From CAHJXF01 sp038225855 (GTDB lineage Bacteria; Pseudomonadota; Gammaproteobacteria; Burkholderiales; Burkholderiaceae_D), in assembly GCA_038225855.1 (NCBI GenBank), contig JBBRQU010000009.1:39019-103018 (forward strand): a stretch of 64,000 nt of DNA, given 5' to 3'. The position numbers were made by a program, and so were the translations under genes. Under the pieces are notes generated by a model that did no database searches, was not told the DNA's origin, and worked only from the letters and a program-made list of their open reading frames with translations. How positions within the stretch are numbered: position 1 is the stretch's first letter; every line of letters begins with the position of its first letter. Positions 44,234-52,389 of the stretch are shown here, piece by piece.

Positions 44234-45000
44234 GGTTTCTTCTCCGGCGTGTTGTCGGGCTCGCCCGCTTTCGCGGCAGGCGCCAATGCCCGCGCCTGCG
44301 CATTGTCGGACGCGGCAGGCGCAGTCACAGCCGGGGCGGCCAAAGCGCCGCCGCCCAGCAATCCATCGAGCTTCAACTGAATCACGTTGGCGAAGCCGCG
44401 CGCTTCGTTGCGCGACTCGAGCAGCGCGAGCGCCGCGCGATACTCGCGCTTGGCATCGTCGAGCTTGTTCTGCGCAACGTCGACGTCGCCGCGCCGATCG
44501 GCGAACGACGCCTGGAACGGCGCCGAGAGATCCGCGGCTGCAGCCGCGCTGACCTGCTTCGCCGCCTCGTCGTATGCGCCTTCATCGAGCATTACGCCCG
44601 CGAGGCGCAAGCGCCCCAGCGCGCGGTACTCGGGATCGAGCGCGTGGTCGATGGTCCACTGCAATTGCGCCTTGGCGGTCTTGGCATCGCCGTTCTCGAG
44701 ATTGGCTTTGGCCGAAAGCATGGCGCCCATCTGCGCGTAGCCGGTCGAGCCGTACTTGTCGAGCAGCACACCGGCCAACTCGCGCGTGCGCGGCATGTCC
44801 TTCGCCCCGGCCGCGCGTTGCAGCTCGTCGTAGGCGCCGGCCGCTTTCGCGATGTGATCGCGGTGATACCACTGCCACAGGTTGTAGCCCGCCACCGCCA
44901 CCGCGACGCCGAGCACGATGCTCGTCAACGCGTTGCCATAGCGCTCCCACCACGCTTTCAACGTCGCAATCTTTTCCTGTTCTTCCAGATCGTAGGCCAC
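44230..45000 (-). CDS. ancillary SecYEG translocon subunit YfgM-like
   Basis: 256 residues: cytoplasmic N-terminus (DLEEQEKIATLKAWWERYGN), a single helix (about 25-45), and a periplasmic TPR region (about 50-215) with an Ala/Pro-rich tail. The family associates with SecYEG and PpiD and helps periplasmic chaperone hand-off. It starts with GTG at 45000 behind a GGAGA box, 15 bases after hisS, and overlaps bamB by four bases. Confidence 0.9.
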   Translation of the reverse strand: MAYDLEEQEKIATLKAWWERYGNALTSIVLGVAVAVAGYNLWQWYHRDHIAKAAGAYDELQRAAGAKDMPRTRELAGVLLDKYGSTGYAQMGAMLSAKANLENGDAKTAKAQLQWTIDHALDPEYRALGRLRLAGVMLDEGAYDEAAKQVSAAAAADLSAPFQASFADRRGDVDVAQNKLDDAKREYRAALALLESRNEARGFANVIQLKLDGLLGGGALAAPAVTAPAASDNAQARALAPAAKAGEPDNTPEKKP

Positions 45001-45015
45001 ACGGTCTCCAAATGA

Positions 45016-46443
45016 TTAATGCATCGTCAGCGGCGCAGTGGCCGCAGGTTCTTCGTCGGTCTCGGCGTCGGGTCCATCGTCGGCACCGTCGTCGGCGCCC
45101 TCGTCCTGCGCCACCAGCGCATCGACCAGCATCTCCGTGAGGCCGGCCAGGGGCACCCGTTTCTGCTCGCCACGCGAGGCGCCGCCCGTCGAGGCATCAC
45201 GCGCGAGTGGCTTGACGGTCGCTACGTTAGCAGCAACTTCGTCGTCTCCGAGGATCACGGCATACGCCGCGCCGCTCGCGTCGGCGCGCTTCATCTGCGA
45301 CTTGAAGCTGGCCGGGGCAGAAGCTGCCGCGCAATGCAGGACCACGTCGAGGCCGACGGTGCGCAGACCCTCGGCGACGCGCATCGCCAGGCGCGATGCC
45401 GCTTCGCCCTGATGCACCACGTAGACGTCGCACGCTTCGGCTGCGACCTGCTGGTGCGCGCGAAGCAGCTCGAGGATGCGTTCGATGCCGATCGCGAAAC
45501 CGCATGCGGGCGCGGGCTTGCCGCCCAGCATCGCGACCAGCGGATCATAGCGTCCGCCGCCGCACACCGTTCCCTGCGCGCCGAGAGAGTCGGTGATCCA
45601 CTCGAACACCGTGAGGTTGTAGTAGTCGAGGCCGCGCACGAGGCGCGGGTTGATGCGGAACTCGACACCCGCGTCCGTCAGCCTCGATTTGACGCCTTCG
45701 AAATGCGCGCGCGATGCGTCGCCGACGAAGTCGCTGATGCGCGGCGCGGCATCGACCAAGCTCTGCATGCCGGGGTTCTTGGTGTCGAGGATGCGCAACG
45801 GGTTGGCGTGGAGGCGGCGCTTCGCGTCGGCATCGAGCAGTTGTTCATTGGCTTCGAGATACTCGATCAATGCAACGCGGTGCGCGGCGCGTTCGTCGGG
45901 CTGACCGATGGTGTTCAGCTCGAGCCGCAGATTCTCGATGCCGAGGTCGTCGAACAGACGCTTGGCGAGCAGGATCACTTCGGCATCGACATCGGGCCCG
46001 GCGAATCCTATCGCCTCGATGTCGAACTGATGGAACTGGCGCGAGCGTCCGCGCTGCGGGCGTTCGCGACGGAAGATCGGCCCGATGTTCCAGAGACGCT
46101 GCGGGCCGTCGTAGAGCAGGTTGTGCTCGATCGCCGCGCGCACCACCGACGCGGTGGTCTCGGGACGCAGCGCGAGATATTCGCGATTGCCGTCCTTGTC
46201 GGCCCTGTCTTCGAACGCGTACATCTCCTTCTCGACGATGTCGGTGAACTGGCCGATGCCGCGCGAAAACAAGGCCGCATGTTCGACGATCGGCGTGCGT
46301 ATGCGTCGATAACCGTAGGCGCGCGCAACCGCTGTCGCCGCGTCTTCGAAGCGTTCCCACAGCGCTTCGTCGACGGGCAGCACATCGTGCATGCCTTTGA
46401 CCGCGCGTAGCGAGGCTTCGCTTTTTTCGGGGCCCTGGGTCAT
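45016..46443 (-). CDS. hisS: histidyl-tRNA synthetase
   Basis: Class II aminoacyl-tRNA synthetase, 475 residues. Motif 2 region LALRPETTASVVRAAIEH and FRRERPQRGRSRQFHQFDIEAIG, the His-specific LVRGLDYYNLTVFEW, motif 3 ACGFAIGIERILELL, and a C-terminal anticodon-binding domain. It has an unusual acidic tail of about 35 residues (DEGADDGADDGPDAETDEEP). No Shine-Dalgarno precedes the ATG; instead three overlapping micro-ORFs link it to ispG. Confidence 0.97.
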   Translation of the reverse strand: MTQGPEKSEASLRAVKGMHDVLPVDEALWERFEDAATAVARAYGYRRIRTPIVEHAALFSRGIGQFTDIVEKEMYAFEDRADKDGNREYLALRPETTASVVRAAIEHNLLYDGPQRLWNIGPIFRRERPQRGRSRQFHQFDIEAIGFAGPDVDAEVILLAKRLFDDLGIENLRLELNTIGQPDERAAHRVALIEYLEANEQLLDADAKRRLHANPLRILDTKNPGMQSLVDAAPRISDFVGDASRAHFEGVKSRLTDAGVEFRINPRLVRGLDYYNLTVFEWITDSLGAQGTVCGGGRYDPLVAMLGGKPAPACGFAIGIERILELLRAHQQVAAEACDVYVVHQGEAASRLAMRVAEGLRTVGLDVVLHCAAASAPASFKSQMKRADASGAAYAVILGDDEVAANVATVKPLARDASTGGASRGEQKRVPLAGLTEMLVDALVAQDEGADDGADDGPDAETDEEPAATAPLTMH

Positions 46444-46491
46444 GCGTATGCGTATGCGTTCATGCGTATGCGTTCATGCGTATGGACTCAT
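46440..46491 (-). other. three-micro-ORF relay from ispG to hisS
   Basis: The 44-base spacer is a 14-base tandem repeat (ACGCATACGCATGA) that reads as a chain of frames: MSPYA (46491-46474), MNAYA (46477-46460) and MNAYAYA (46463-46440). The ispG stop overlaps the first ATG, each micro-ORF stop overlaps the next ATG, and the last stop overlaps the hisS ATG, every junction being ATGA. Every nucleotide of the spacer is inside the chain and there is no Shine-Dalgarno. Structure certain; function inferred. Confidence 0.6.
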
Positions 46492-47819
46492 GCGTGCGTG
46501 ATCGACGTGGATTCTTCGGGTGTGCGCGTTGCGCGAGCGCCTTCGCCCGCCTTGTCGCCCACATTTCCCCCATATCGCTCTTCGACATAGCGCGCGACGA
46601 TCGCCTGGAACTCTTCGGCGATGCGATCGCCTTTCAACGTGACGTTGCGCTGCCCGTCGATGAACACCGGCGCCACCGGGGTCTCGCCCGAACCCGGCAG
46701 ACTGATGCCGATATCGGCATGCTTCGATTCGCCCGGTCCATTGACGACGCAGCCCATCACGGCGACGCGCATGTTCTCGACTCCCGCATGGCGTGCTTTC
46801 CATACGGGCATCTGTTCGCGCAGCCAGCCCTGGATACTGGCCGCGAGTTCCTGAAACACCGTGCTGGTGGTGCGTCCGCAGCCGGGACACGCGATCACCA
46901 TCGGGGCGAATGCGCGCAAGCCCATCGTCTGCAAGATCTCCTGCGCAACGATGACCTCGCGGGTGCGATCGCCACCCGGCTCGGGCGTGAGCGAGATGCG
47001 GATCGTGTCGCCTATGCCTTGCTGCAGCAGGACACACAGTGCGGCAGTCGATGCGACGATGCCCTTGCTGCCCATGCCCGCCTCGGTCAGGCCGAGGTGC
47101 AACGGATAGTTGCAACGGCGCGCCAGTTCGCCATAGACCGTGATCAGATCCTGCACGCCCGAGACCTTGCACGACAGGATGATCGCGTCGTCGGACAGAC
47201 CGAGCTGCTCGGCACGCGCGGCGCTCTCGATCGCCGAGGTCACGAGCGCTTCGACCATCACGGCCTGCGCATCGCGCGGCTCGGCACGCTGCGCGTTCTC
47301 GTCCATCACGCGCGCGAGCAAGGTCTGATCGAGGCTGCCCCAGTTCACGCCGATGCGCACCGGCTTGTGGTGCAGGCAGGCCACCTCGATCATGTGGGCG
47401 AAGTTGTCGTCGTGCTTGCTGCCCTCGCCCGCGCCCGAGCCGACGTTGCCTGGGTTGATGCGGTACTTCGAGAGCGCCGCCGCGCATTCGGGATATTGCG
47501 TGAGCAGCTTGTGGCCGTTGTAGTGAAAGTCGCCGATCAACGGCACGTCGACACCCATGCGATCGAGCTGATCGCGGATCGCCGCGACTTCGCGCGCGGC
47601 CTCGGGCGTGTTGACGGTGATGCGCACCAACTCGGAACCGGCTGCGGCCAATTCCTTGACCTGAATCGCGGTTGCGATCGCATCGGCCGTGTCGGTGTTG
47701 GTCATCGATTGCACGACGATCGGTGCATCGCCGCCCACGCGCACGACTCTTCCGGCCTGACGGATCAGGACCGTGCGGGTCGCGTGTCGTGCGGCGGATC
47801 CGTGTGAAATGTCCGACAT
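46488..47819 (-). CDS. ispG: 4-hydroxy-3-methylbut-2-enyl diphosphate synthase (flavodoxin)
   Basis: 4Fe-4S enzyme of the methylerythritol phosphate pathway to isoprenoids. 443 residues; VVQSMTNTDTADA near the N-terminus, and cluster Cys in ACPGCGRTTS and VMGCVVNGPGESKHADIG. It has the long insert typical of proteobacterial versions. ATG at 47819 was chosen; an in-frame ATG at 47861 would add 14 residues, and neither has a clear ribosome binding site. Linked to hisS by a micro-ORF chain. Confidence 0.95.
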   Translation of the reverse strand: MSDISHGSAARHATRTVLIRQAGRVVRVGGDAPIVVQSMTNTDTADAIATAIQVKELAAAGSELVRITVNTPEAAREVAAIRDQLDRMGVDVPLIGDFHYNGHKLLTQYPECAAALSKYRINPGNVGSGAGEGSKHDDNFAHMIEVACLHHKPVRIGVNWGSLDQTLLARVMDENAQRAEPRDAQAVMVEALVTSAIESAARAEQLGLSDDAIILSCKVSGVQDLITVYGELARRCNYPLHLGLTEAGMGSKGIVASTAALCVLLQQGIGDTIRISLTPEPGGDRTREVIVAQEILQTMGLRAFAPMVIACPGCGRTTSTVFQELAASIQGWLREQMPVWKARHAGVENMRVAVMGCVVNGPGESKHADIGISLPGSGETPVAPVFIDGQRNVTLKGDRIAEEFQAIVARYVEERYGGNVGDKAGEGARATRTPEESTSITHA

Positions 47820-47897
47820 CGAATTGGATCGCGGAAGGGAAGAAAGGATGGGACCAGGCATTGAACGTCGGCGCGCAAACCTGTGGTTCGCGCGCGA

Positions 47898-48851
47898 TCA
47901 GGACAGCGTGAAGCGTGCGACCTGATCGCGGGTATATGGGATCAGGTCGACCGGCTGCCCCCGATAACTGAGCCTCACGGCCCTGGCGTTGCCGACAACC
48001 AGATTGAACGGCGGTGCACCTTCGACAGCCTGTTCGGTGCCTGCGGCATTCAGGCGCGACAACAACACTTTGCCGTCCGCGCCGCGCACCTCGACCCAGG
48101 CATCCTCGCTGAAATGAAATTGCATGGCGGCGTTGCCGTTCGACGCGACCGGACCGGCGTTCGGCGACGTCGCGTCTCGCAGCTCGGTTTCGCTCGCGAT
48201 CGAAGTGGGCACGGTCGGGCTCGATTGGACCAATTCGGTTTTTGTTTTCAGCTCGGGCGTTGGCGACGCCACGGCGCTGCTCGACGTAGAGCCTGCGACC
48301 GGCGCACGCCGCCCTTCGATCCACGACTTGCCAGCAACGACCGCGCGATCGAACGAATCGGTGCCCGACCATGCGATCAGCGCCGCGATCATCGCGAACA
48401 CCAACGCGCCGATCACCAGCGCGCGTCCCGAATGACGGCCTTCCGCAGGCCCGCTTCTGCGCGGAAGCATGGCGTGGGTCGAGCCCGGCGCGACCAGGAT
48501 ACTGTCGGGATTGCGCGCGCGCATCAGCGATTCGTCGACGCGGTCGATCAAGGTCGCGGCATCGAGGTTGAGGGCGCGCGCGATGTTCTTGAGGAACCCG
48601 CGAAGATAAGGGCCATCGGGCAATTCGTCCCAACGCTCCTGCTCCATCGCCTCGATGCGACGCGCGGGCAGCTTGACGACGTTGGCGACATCGGCCTGCG
48701 ACAGACCGAGCGCAATGCGCCGCTTGCGCAACATCGCACCGACGCTCGTGTCGACTCCTGCGCCGAAGCCGTCACGCACGTCTTCAACGTCCACGATTGT
48801 TGCGATCGACTCCTGGTTCGCGTCCATGCGGCTACTCGTACCGTTGTTCAT
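47898..48851 (-). CDS. rodZ: RodZ-like cytoskeletal/HTH membrane protein
   Basis: 317 residues: N-terminal Cro-type helix-turn-helix (about 38-100, GAMLRKRRIALGLSQADVANVVKLPARRIEAME), which in RodZ binds MreB, a single helix (about 142-161) and a periplasmic DUF4115 beta domain at the C-terminus (MQFHFSEDAWVEVRGADGKVLLSRL). It helps maintain rod shape. The ATG shares one base with the pilW stop (TGATG). Order pilW-rodZ-ispG-hisS is conserved. Confidence 0.92.
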   Translation of the reverse strand: MNNGTSSRMDANQESIATIVDVEDVRDGFGAGVDTSVGAMLRKRRIALGLSQADVANVVKLPARRIEAMEQERWDELPDGPYLRGFLKNIARALNLDAATLIDRVDESLMRARNPDSILVAPGSTHAMLPRRSGPAEGRHSGRALVIGALVFAMIAALIAWSGTDSFDRAVVAGKSWIEGRRAPVAGSTSSSAVASPTPELKTKTELVQSSPTVPTSIASETELRDATSPNAGPVASNGNAAMQFHFSEDAWVEVRGADGKVLLSRLNAAGTEQAVEGAPPFNLVVGNARAVRLSYRGQPVDLIPYTRDQVARFTLS

Positions 48852-49687
48852 CAGTCGCCGTAGAGACCGCGCTTTTGCAACTGCACTTCGCGCGATTCGG
48901 CGAACAGACGATCGAGCTGGCTTTCGAGAGCGACCTGATTGGCGCGATTGCCGAGATGCCGCTCGATGCGAATCCCCAGCCACAGGCTGGCGGAAGTCGG
49001 CGCGGGACCGTTGTTGACCTGGCTCACGTAGAAGCGTGCGCGCGGCAAATCCTTGCGCGTGTAATAGATCTCGGCGAGGTTGTAGGCGGCCACCGCCCCG
49101 GTGGGATCGATCTCGAAGGATCTCCGAAAATATTCTTCCGCGACGGCGTGACTACCCATCTTCTGCGCACACACGCCGGCGTTCTGCAGCGGCTTCCCGG
49201 GCTGGAGATAGAGCGGATTCTTGATCGCGTTCTCGAAATAGGTCAGCGCCTCTTTCTCGCGACCGTTCTGGCACAGATACCAGCCGTAATTGTTGTTGAG
49301 GTCCGAGTTGCTCGGCTCGATCGCCAGCGCGCGCTGGAAGCTTTGCTCGGCGAGACCGTTCTCGTGCAGCTCCATGTAGACCAGGGCGAGGACGTTGTGC
49401 GCGTCGGCGAAACGCGGGTCGAGTCTCAACGCCTCCTTGAGTTCGTCGAGAGCGACGCTGAACTTGCCGTCCTGGTAATAATTGACCGCAAGCTGAAGCC
49501 GAATCGCCGCGCGCTTGCGCGCGTCCGTCTGCGTGCCGTCGCGCTTCTGGATGTCGACGTTCGCAGTACCCGCGTCCTCGGTCGACGACGACGGCTTGGT
49601 CGGTTGCGCGCAGCCCGAAAGCAGCAACGTCAGCGAGGCCGCAGCAATGGCCGCCAACTCGAGGATTCGAAAACGAGCGACCTTCAT
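48851..49687 (-). CDS. pilW: type IV pilus biogenesis lipoprotein PilW/PilF
   Basis: 278 residues, lipobox ending at Cys 26 (LLLSGC), then about six TPR repeats (residues 55-230; for example QLAVNYYQDGKFSVALDELKEALRLDPRFADAHNVLALVYMEL). This outer-membrane pilotin is needed for assembly of the PilQ secretin. The start overlaps the rlmN stop (ATGA) and the stop overlaps rodZ (TGATG). Confidence 0.93.
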   Translation of the reverse strand: MKVARFRILELAAIAAASLTLLLSGCAQPTKPSSSTEDAGTANVDIQKRDGTQTDARKRAAIRLQLAVNYYQDGKFSVALDELKEALRLDPRFADAHNVLALVYMELHENGLAEQSFQRALAIEPSNSDLNNNYGWYLCQNGREKEALTYFENAIKNPLYLQPGKPLQNAGVCAQKMGSHAVAEEYFRRSFEIDPTGAVAAYNLAEIYYTRKDLPRARFYVSQVNNGPAPTSASLWLGIRIERHLGNRANQVALESQLDRLFAESREVQLQKRGLYGD

Positions 49688-50859
49688 GCGTGGATCGAGT
49701 CCGTTTGTTTTTCCACGACCAGTGGCGAGATCGGTATCGTCCGTTCGACCAGACGCGTGCGATCGCGCACGGTGCCGGCAAGTTGTCCGCACGCCGCGGC
49801 GATGTCGTCGCCGCGCGTCTTGCGGATCGTCGTCACGATGCCGGCGGAAAGAAGAATCTCGCCGAACGACTTGATCCGTGCGCGCGCCGAGCCCTGCAGG
49901 CCCGAGCCGGGAAACGCATTGAAGGGAATCAGGTTGAACTTGCACGGTGTGTCGCGCACCAGTGCGACCAACTCGCGCGCCTGCGCGGCGCCGTCGTTGA
50001 TGCCGGCCAGCATCACATATTCGAACGTGATGAAGTCGCGCGGCGCGCGCTCGAGATAACGATTGCATGCGGCCAGCAATTCGGCGAGCGGATATTTCCT
50101 GTTGAGCGGCACGAGTTCGTCGCGCAATGCGTCGTTCGACGCGTGCAGCGACACCGCGAGCGCGACCGGACAATCGTCGCGCAGGCGGTCCATCATCGGC
50201 ACGACGCCCGAGGTGGACAAGGTGACGCGCCGACGCGAGAGGCCGTAAGCGTTGTCGTCGAGCATCAGACGCAGTGCGGCCAGCGTGGGCTGATAGTTCA
50301 ACAACGGCTCTCCCATGCCCATCATCACGACGTTGCTGATGATGCGTTCGCGCTTTTCAACAGGTTTGTCGGCACCATTCTCCCCACCGTTCTCTTCGCC
50401 TTCGCTCGCGAGCGCACCGAGCGCGCGATTGGCAAGCCACAACTGGCCGATGATTTCGCCGGTCGTCAGATTGCGGTTGAAGCCCTGCTTGCCGGTCGAG
50501 CAGAAACGACAATTGACGGCGCAGCCAGCCTGGGTCGAGATGCACAGCGTGCCGCGATTCGTCTCCGGAATGAACACCGTCTCGACAGCGTTGCCCTGAC
50601 CCACGTCGAGCAGCCACTTGCGCGTCCCATCATGCGAGGTGTGATCGCTCCGCACGTCGAGCGCGCGGACCTCGGCGATCGTCGCAAGCTTCTCGCGCAG
50701 CGAGCGCGCGAGCGTCGTCATCGCGTTGAAGTCCGAGACACCCGCCTGGTGGATCCATTGAAGAAGCTGCTTCGCCCGAAACGTCTTCTCGCCCTGCCCG
50801 GCGCACCACGCGACCATGCCGTCAGCGTCGAAGTCGAGAAGGTTGATGCGGGAGGACAT
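49684..50859 (-). CDS. rlmN: dual-specificity RNA methyltransferase RlmN
   Basis: Radical SAM enzyme that methylates C2 of A2503 in 23S rRNA and A37 of some tRNAs. 391 residues; CAVNCRFCSTGKQGFNRNLTTGEI carries the CxxxCxxC cluster motif, and the catalytic Cys near the C-terminus is in DDIAAACGQLAG. Between them is a Glu/Gly/Asn-rich insert (SEGEENGGENGADKP). Start ATG at 50859; a GTG nine bases upstream is possible. Follows ndk. Confidence 0.97.
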   Translation of the reverse strand: MSSRINLLDFDADGMVAWCAGQGEKTFRAKQLLQWIHQAGVSDFNAMTTLARSLREKLATIAEVRALDVRSDHTSHDGTRKWLLDVGQGNAVETVFIPETNRGTLCISTQAGCAVNCRFCSTGKQGFNRNLTTGEIIGQLWLANRALGALASEGEENGGENGADKPVEKRERIISNVVMMGMGEPLLNYQPTLAALRLMLDDNAYGLSRRRVTLSTSGVVPMMDRLRDDCPVALAVSLHASNDALRDELVPLNRKYPLAELLAACNRYLERAPRDFITFEYVMLAGINDGAAQARELVALVRDTPCKFNLIPFNAFPGSGLQGSARARIKSFGEILLSAGIVTTIRKTRGDDIAAACGQLAGTVRDRTRLVERTIPISPLVVEKQTDSIHA

Positions 50860-50889
50860 GGTCGTCACGAGCGATGGGACGTTGGTTGA

Positions 50890-51315
50890 TCAGCGCGAGT
50901 AGATATGGAGCGCCGGGAAGAAATACGCGATCTCGGTCGCGGCCGTTTCGGGCGCGTCGCTGCCGTGGACGGCGTTCGCGTCGATGCTGTCGGCGAAGTC
51001 CGCGCGGATCGTTCCGGGATCGGCCTTCTTCGGATCGGTGGCGCCCATCAGGTCACGGTTTTTCTGAATTGCTCCGTCGCCTTCGAGCACCTGTATCACG
51101 ACCGGACCGGAAACCATGAAGCCAACCAGATCCTTGAAAAACGGCCGCGTCTTGTGAACCGCATAGAAACCCTCGGCTTCGGATTGCGACAATTGCGTCA
51201 TGCGGCAGCCAACGACCGACAGGCCTGCATTCTCGAAGCGCGTGAGTATCTGGCCGATGACGTTTTTTTCGACGGCGTCCGGCTTGATGATCGAAAGAGT
51301 GCGCTCACGTGCCAT
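50890..51315 (-). CDS. ndk: nucleoside diphosphate kinase
   Basis: Transfers the gamma phosphate between nucleoside triphosphates and diphosphates through a phospho-His. 141 residues, normal length; LSIIKPDAV at the start and NAVHGSDAPETA with the catalytic His. First gene of the long leftward run to the phosphoribosyltransferase; a TTGACA box is present about 35 bases upstream of the ATG on its strand, but no matching -10 is seen. CAGGA precedes the ATG. Confidence 0.98.
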   Translation of the reverse strand: MARERTLSIIKPDAVEKNVIGQILTRFENAGLSVVGCRMTQLSQSEAEGFYAVHKTRPFFKDLVGFMVSGPVVIQVLEGDGAIQKNRDLMGATDPKKADPGTIRADFADSIDANAVHGSDAPETAATEIAYFFPALHIYSR

Positions 51316-51583
51316 GTGGATATCCTGAAATAAATTTCGTGGGAATTGTCAACCTTAAATTTTAACACGCGGTCAGACATTTTCTCTTTTTGGGCGGTGT
51401 CCGACGACGGTCGCCGCGGTGACTTCGCGATCGACGGACTCCAAGGCTCCTGTTGCAACTCCCCGCAATTATTTCGGTCGTAGCGCGGTATGATGTTCCG
51501 CTTGCATTCGGCGCGTGCGACGCCATCTCGAGCACTCCACCGCTGTAATCCGCACTTGGCTGTATTTGAATCGAGGAGATCGA

Positions 51584-52306
51584 ATGGATAACGACCTCAA
51601 CAAGAACCTGCAGAACACGAACCCCTATGGATTCGGCGCAGGCGCGGTCACCACGTTGGCGACGCGAAACCAGGTTCTTCGCAACACCTATTGGCTGCTT
51701 GCCTTGTCGCTCATTCCCACCGTCATCGGTGCGTGGGCAGGTATTGCGTTCAATGTCGCCGGCGTGATGGGGGCGCGACCCGGCATGACGCTGATCGTGT
51801 TCCTGGTCGGCGCTTTCGGTTTGATGTTCGCCATCCAGAAGTACAAGGACAGCGGCGTCGGTGTCGCATTGCTGCTGGTGTTCACTTTCTTCATGGGCGT
51901 GATGCTGTCTCGCCTCCTGGCCTTCGTTCTGGGGTTTTCGAACGGCGTGTCGCTGATCACGATGGCGTTCGGCGGAACGGCGATCATCTTCGGCGTGATG
52001 GCTACCATCGCAACCGTCAGCAAGCGCGACTTCTCGGGTCTCGGCAAGTGGCTGATGGTCGGCGCGGTCATCATCCTCGTCGCGGCGCTGGCGAATTTCT
52101 TCCTGCAGCTGCCGGCCCTGATGCTGACGATCTCGGTCCTCGCGATCGCGATATTCTCGGCCTTCATGCTGTATGACGTACAGCGCGTCGTGAATGGCGG
52201 CGAAACCAACTATGTCACCGCGACGCTGGCGATTTACCTCGATGTCTACAACGTCTTTTCCAACCTGCTCGCGTTGTTCGGCATCTTCGGCGGCAGCCGC
52301 GACTGA
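51584..52306 (+). CDS. Bax inhibitor-1/YccA family membrane protein
   Basis: 240 residues with seven transmembrane helices after a short cytoplasmic tail (MDNDLNKNLQNTNPYGFGAG). The BI-1 family signature is in the last helices (LAIYLDVYNVFSNLLALFGIFGG). Family members include the calcium leak channel YetJ and YccA, an FtsH modulator; the local role is unknown. GAGGAG box six bases before the ATG; TATGAT at 51489-51494 may be a -10 element. Monocistronic, with its own terminator. The 268-base gap before it also holds the ndk promoter region. Confidence 0.92.
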   Translation: MDNDLNKNLQNTNPYGFGAGAVTTLATRNQVLRNTYWLLALSLIPTVIGAWAGIAFNVAGVMGARPGMTLIVFLVGAFGLMFAIQKYKDSGVGVALLLVFTFFMGVMLSRLLAFVLGFSNGVSLITMAFGGTAIIFGVMATIATVSKRDFSGLGKWLMVGAVIILVAALANFFLQLPALMLTISVLAIAIFSAFMLYDVQRVVNGGETNYVTATLAIYLDVYNVFSNLLALFGIFGGSRD

Positions 52307-52323
52307 AGTCGTTTTACGCTTGA

Positions 52324-52352
52324 AAAAAAGCCCGCTTCGCGCGGGCTTTTTT
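52324..52352 (+). terminator. bidirectional terminator, BI-1 gene / rlmD
   Basis: AAAAAAAGCCCGC, loop TTCGC, GCGGGCTTTTTT. Strong stem with A-run before and T-run after, placed between two convergent genes. Confidence 0.93.
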
Positions 52353-52389
52353 CGGGTCATCGTCACGCGCGATCGTTACGCGTCATCGT

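Noticed and set aside
46441..46500. Tandem repeat as a CRISPR or origin iteron array
   Set aside because: Units are contiguous, 14 bases, without spacers, and lie between co-directional operon genes.
51349..51354. TTGACA on the minus strand as ndk -35 box
   Set aside because: No acceptable -10 element at 16-18 bases spacing, so not listed as a promoter.
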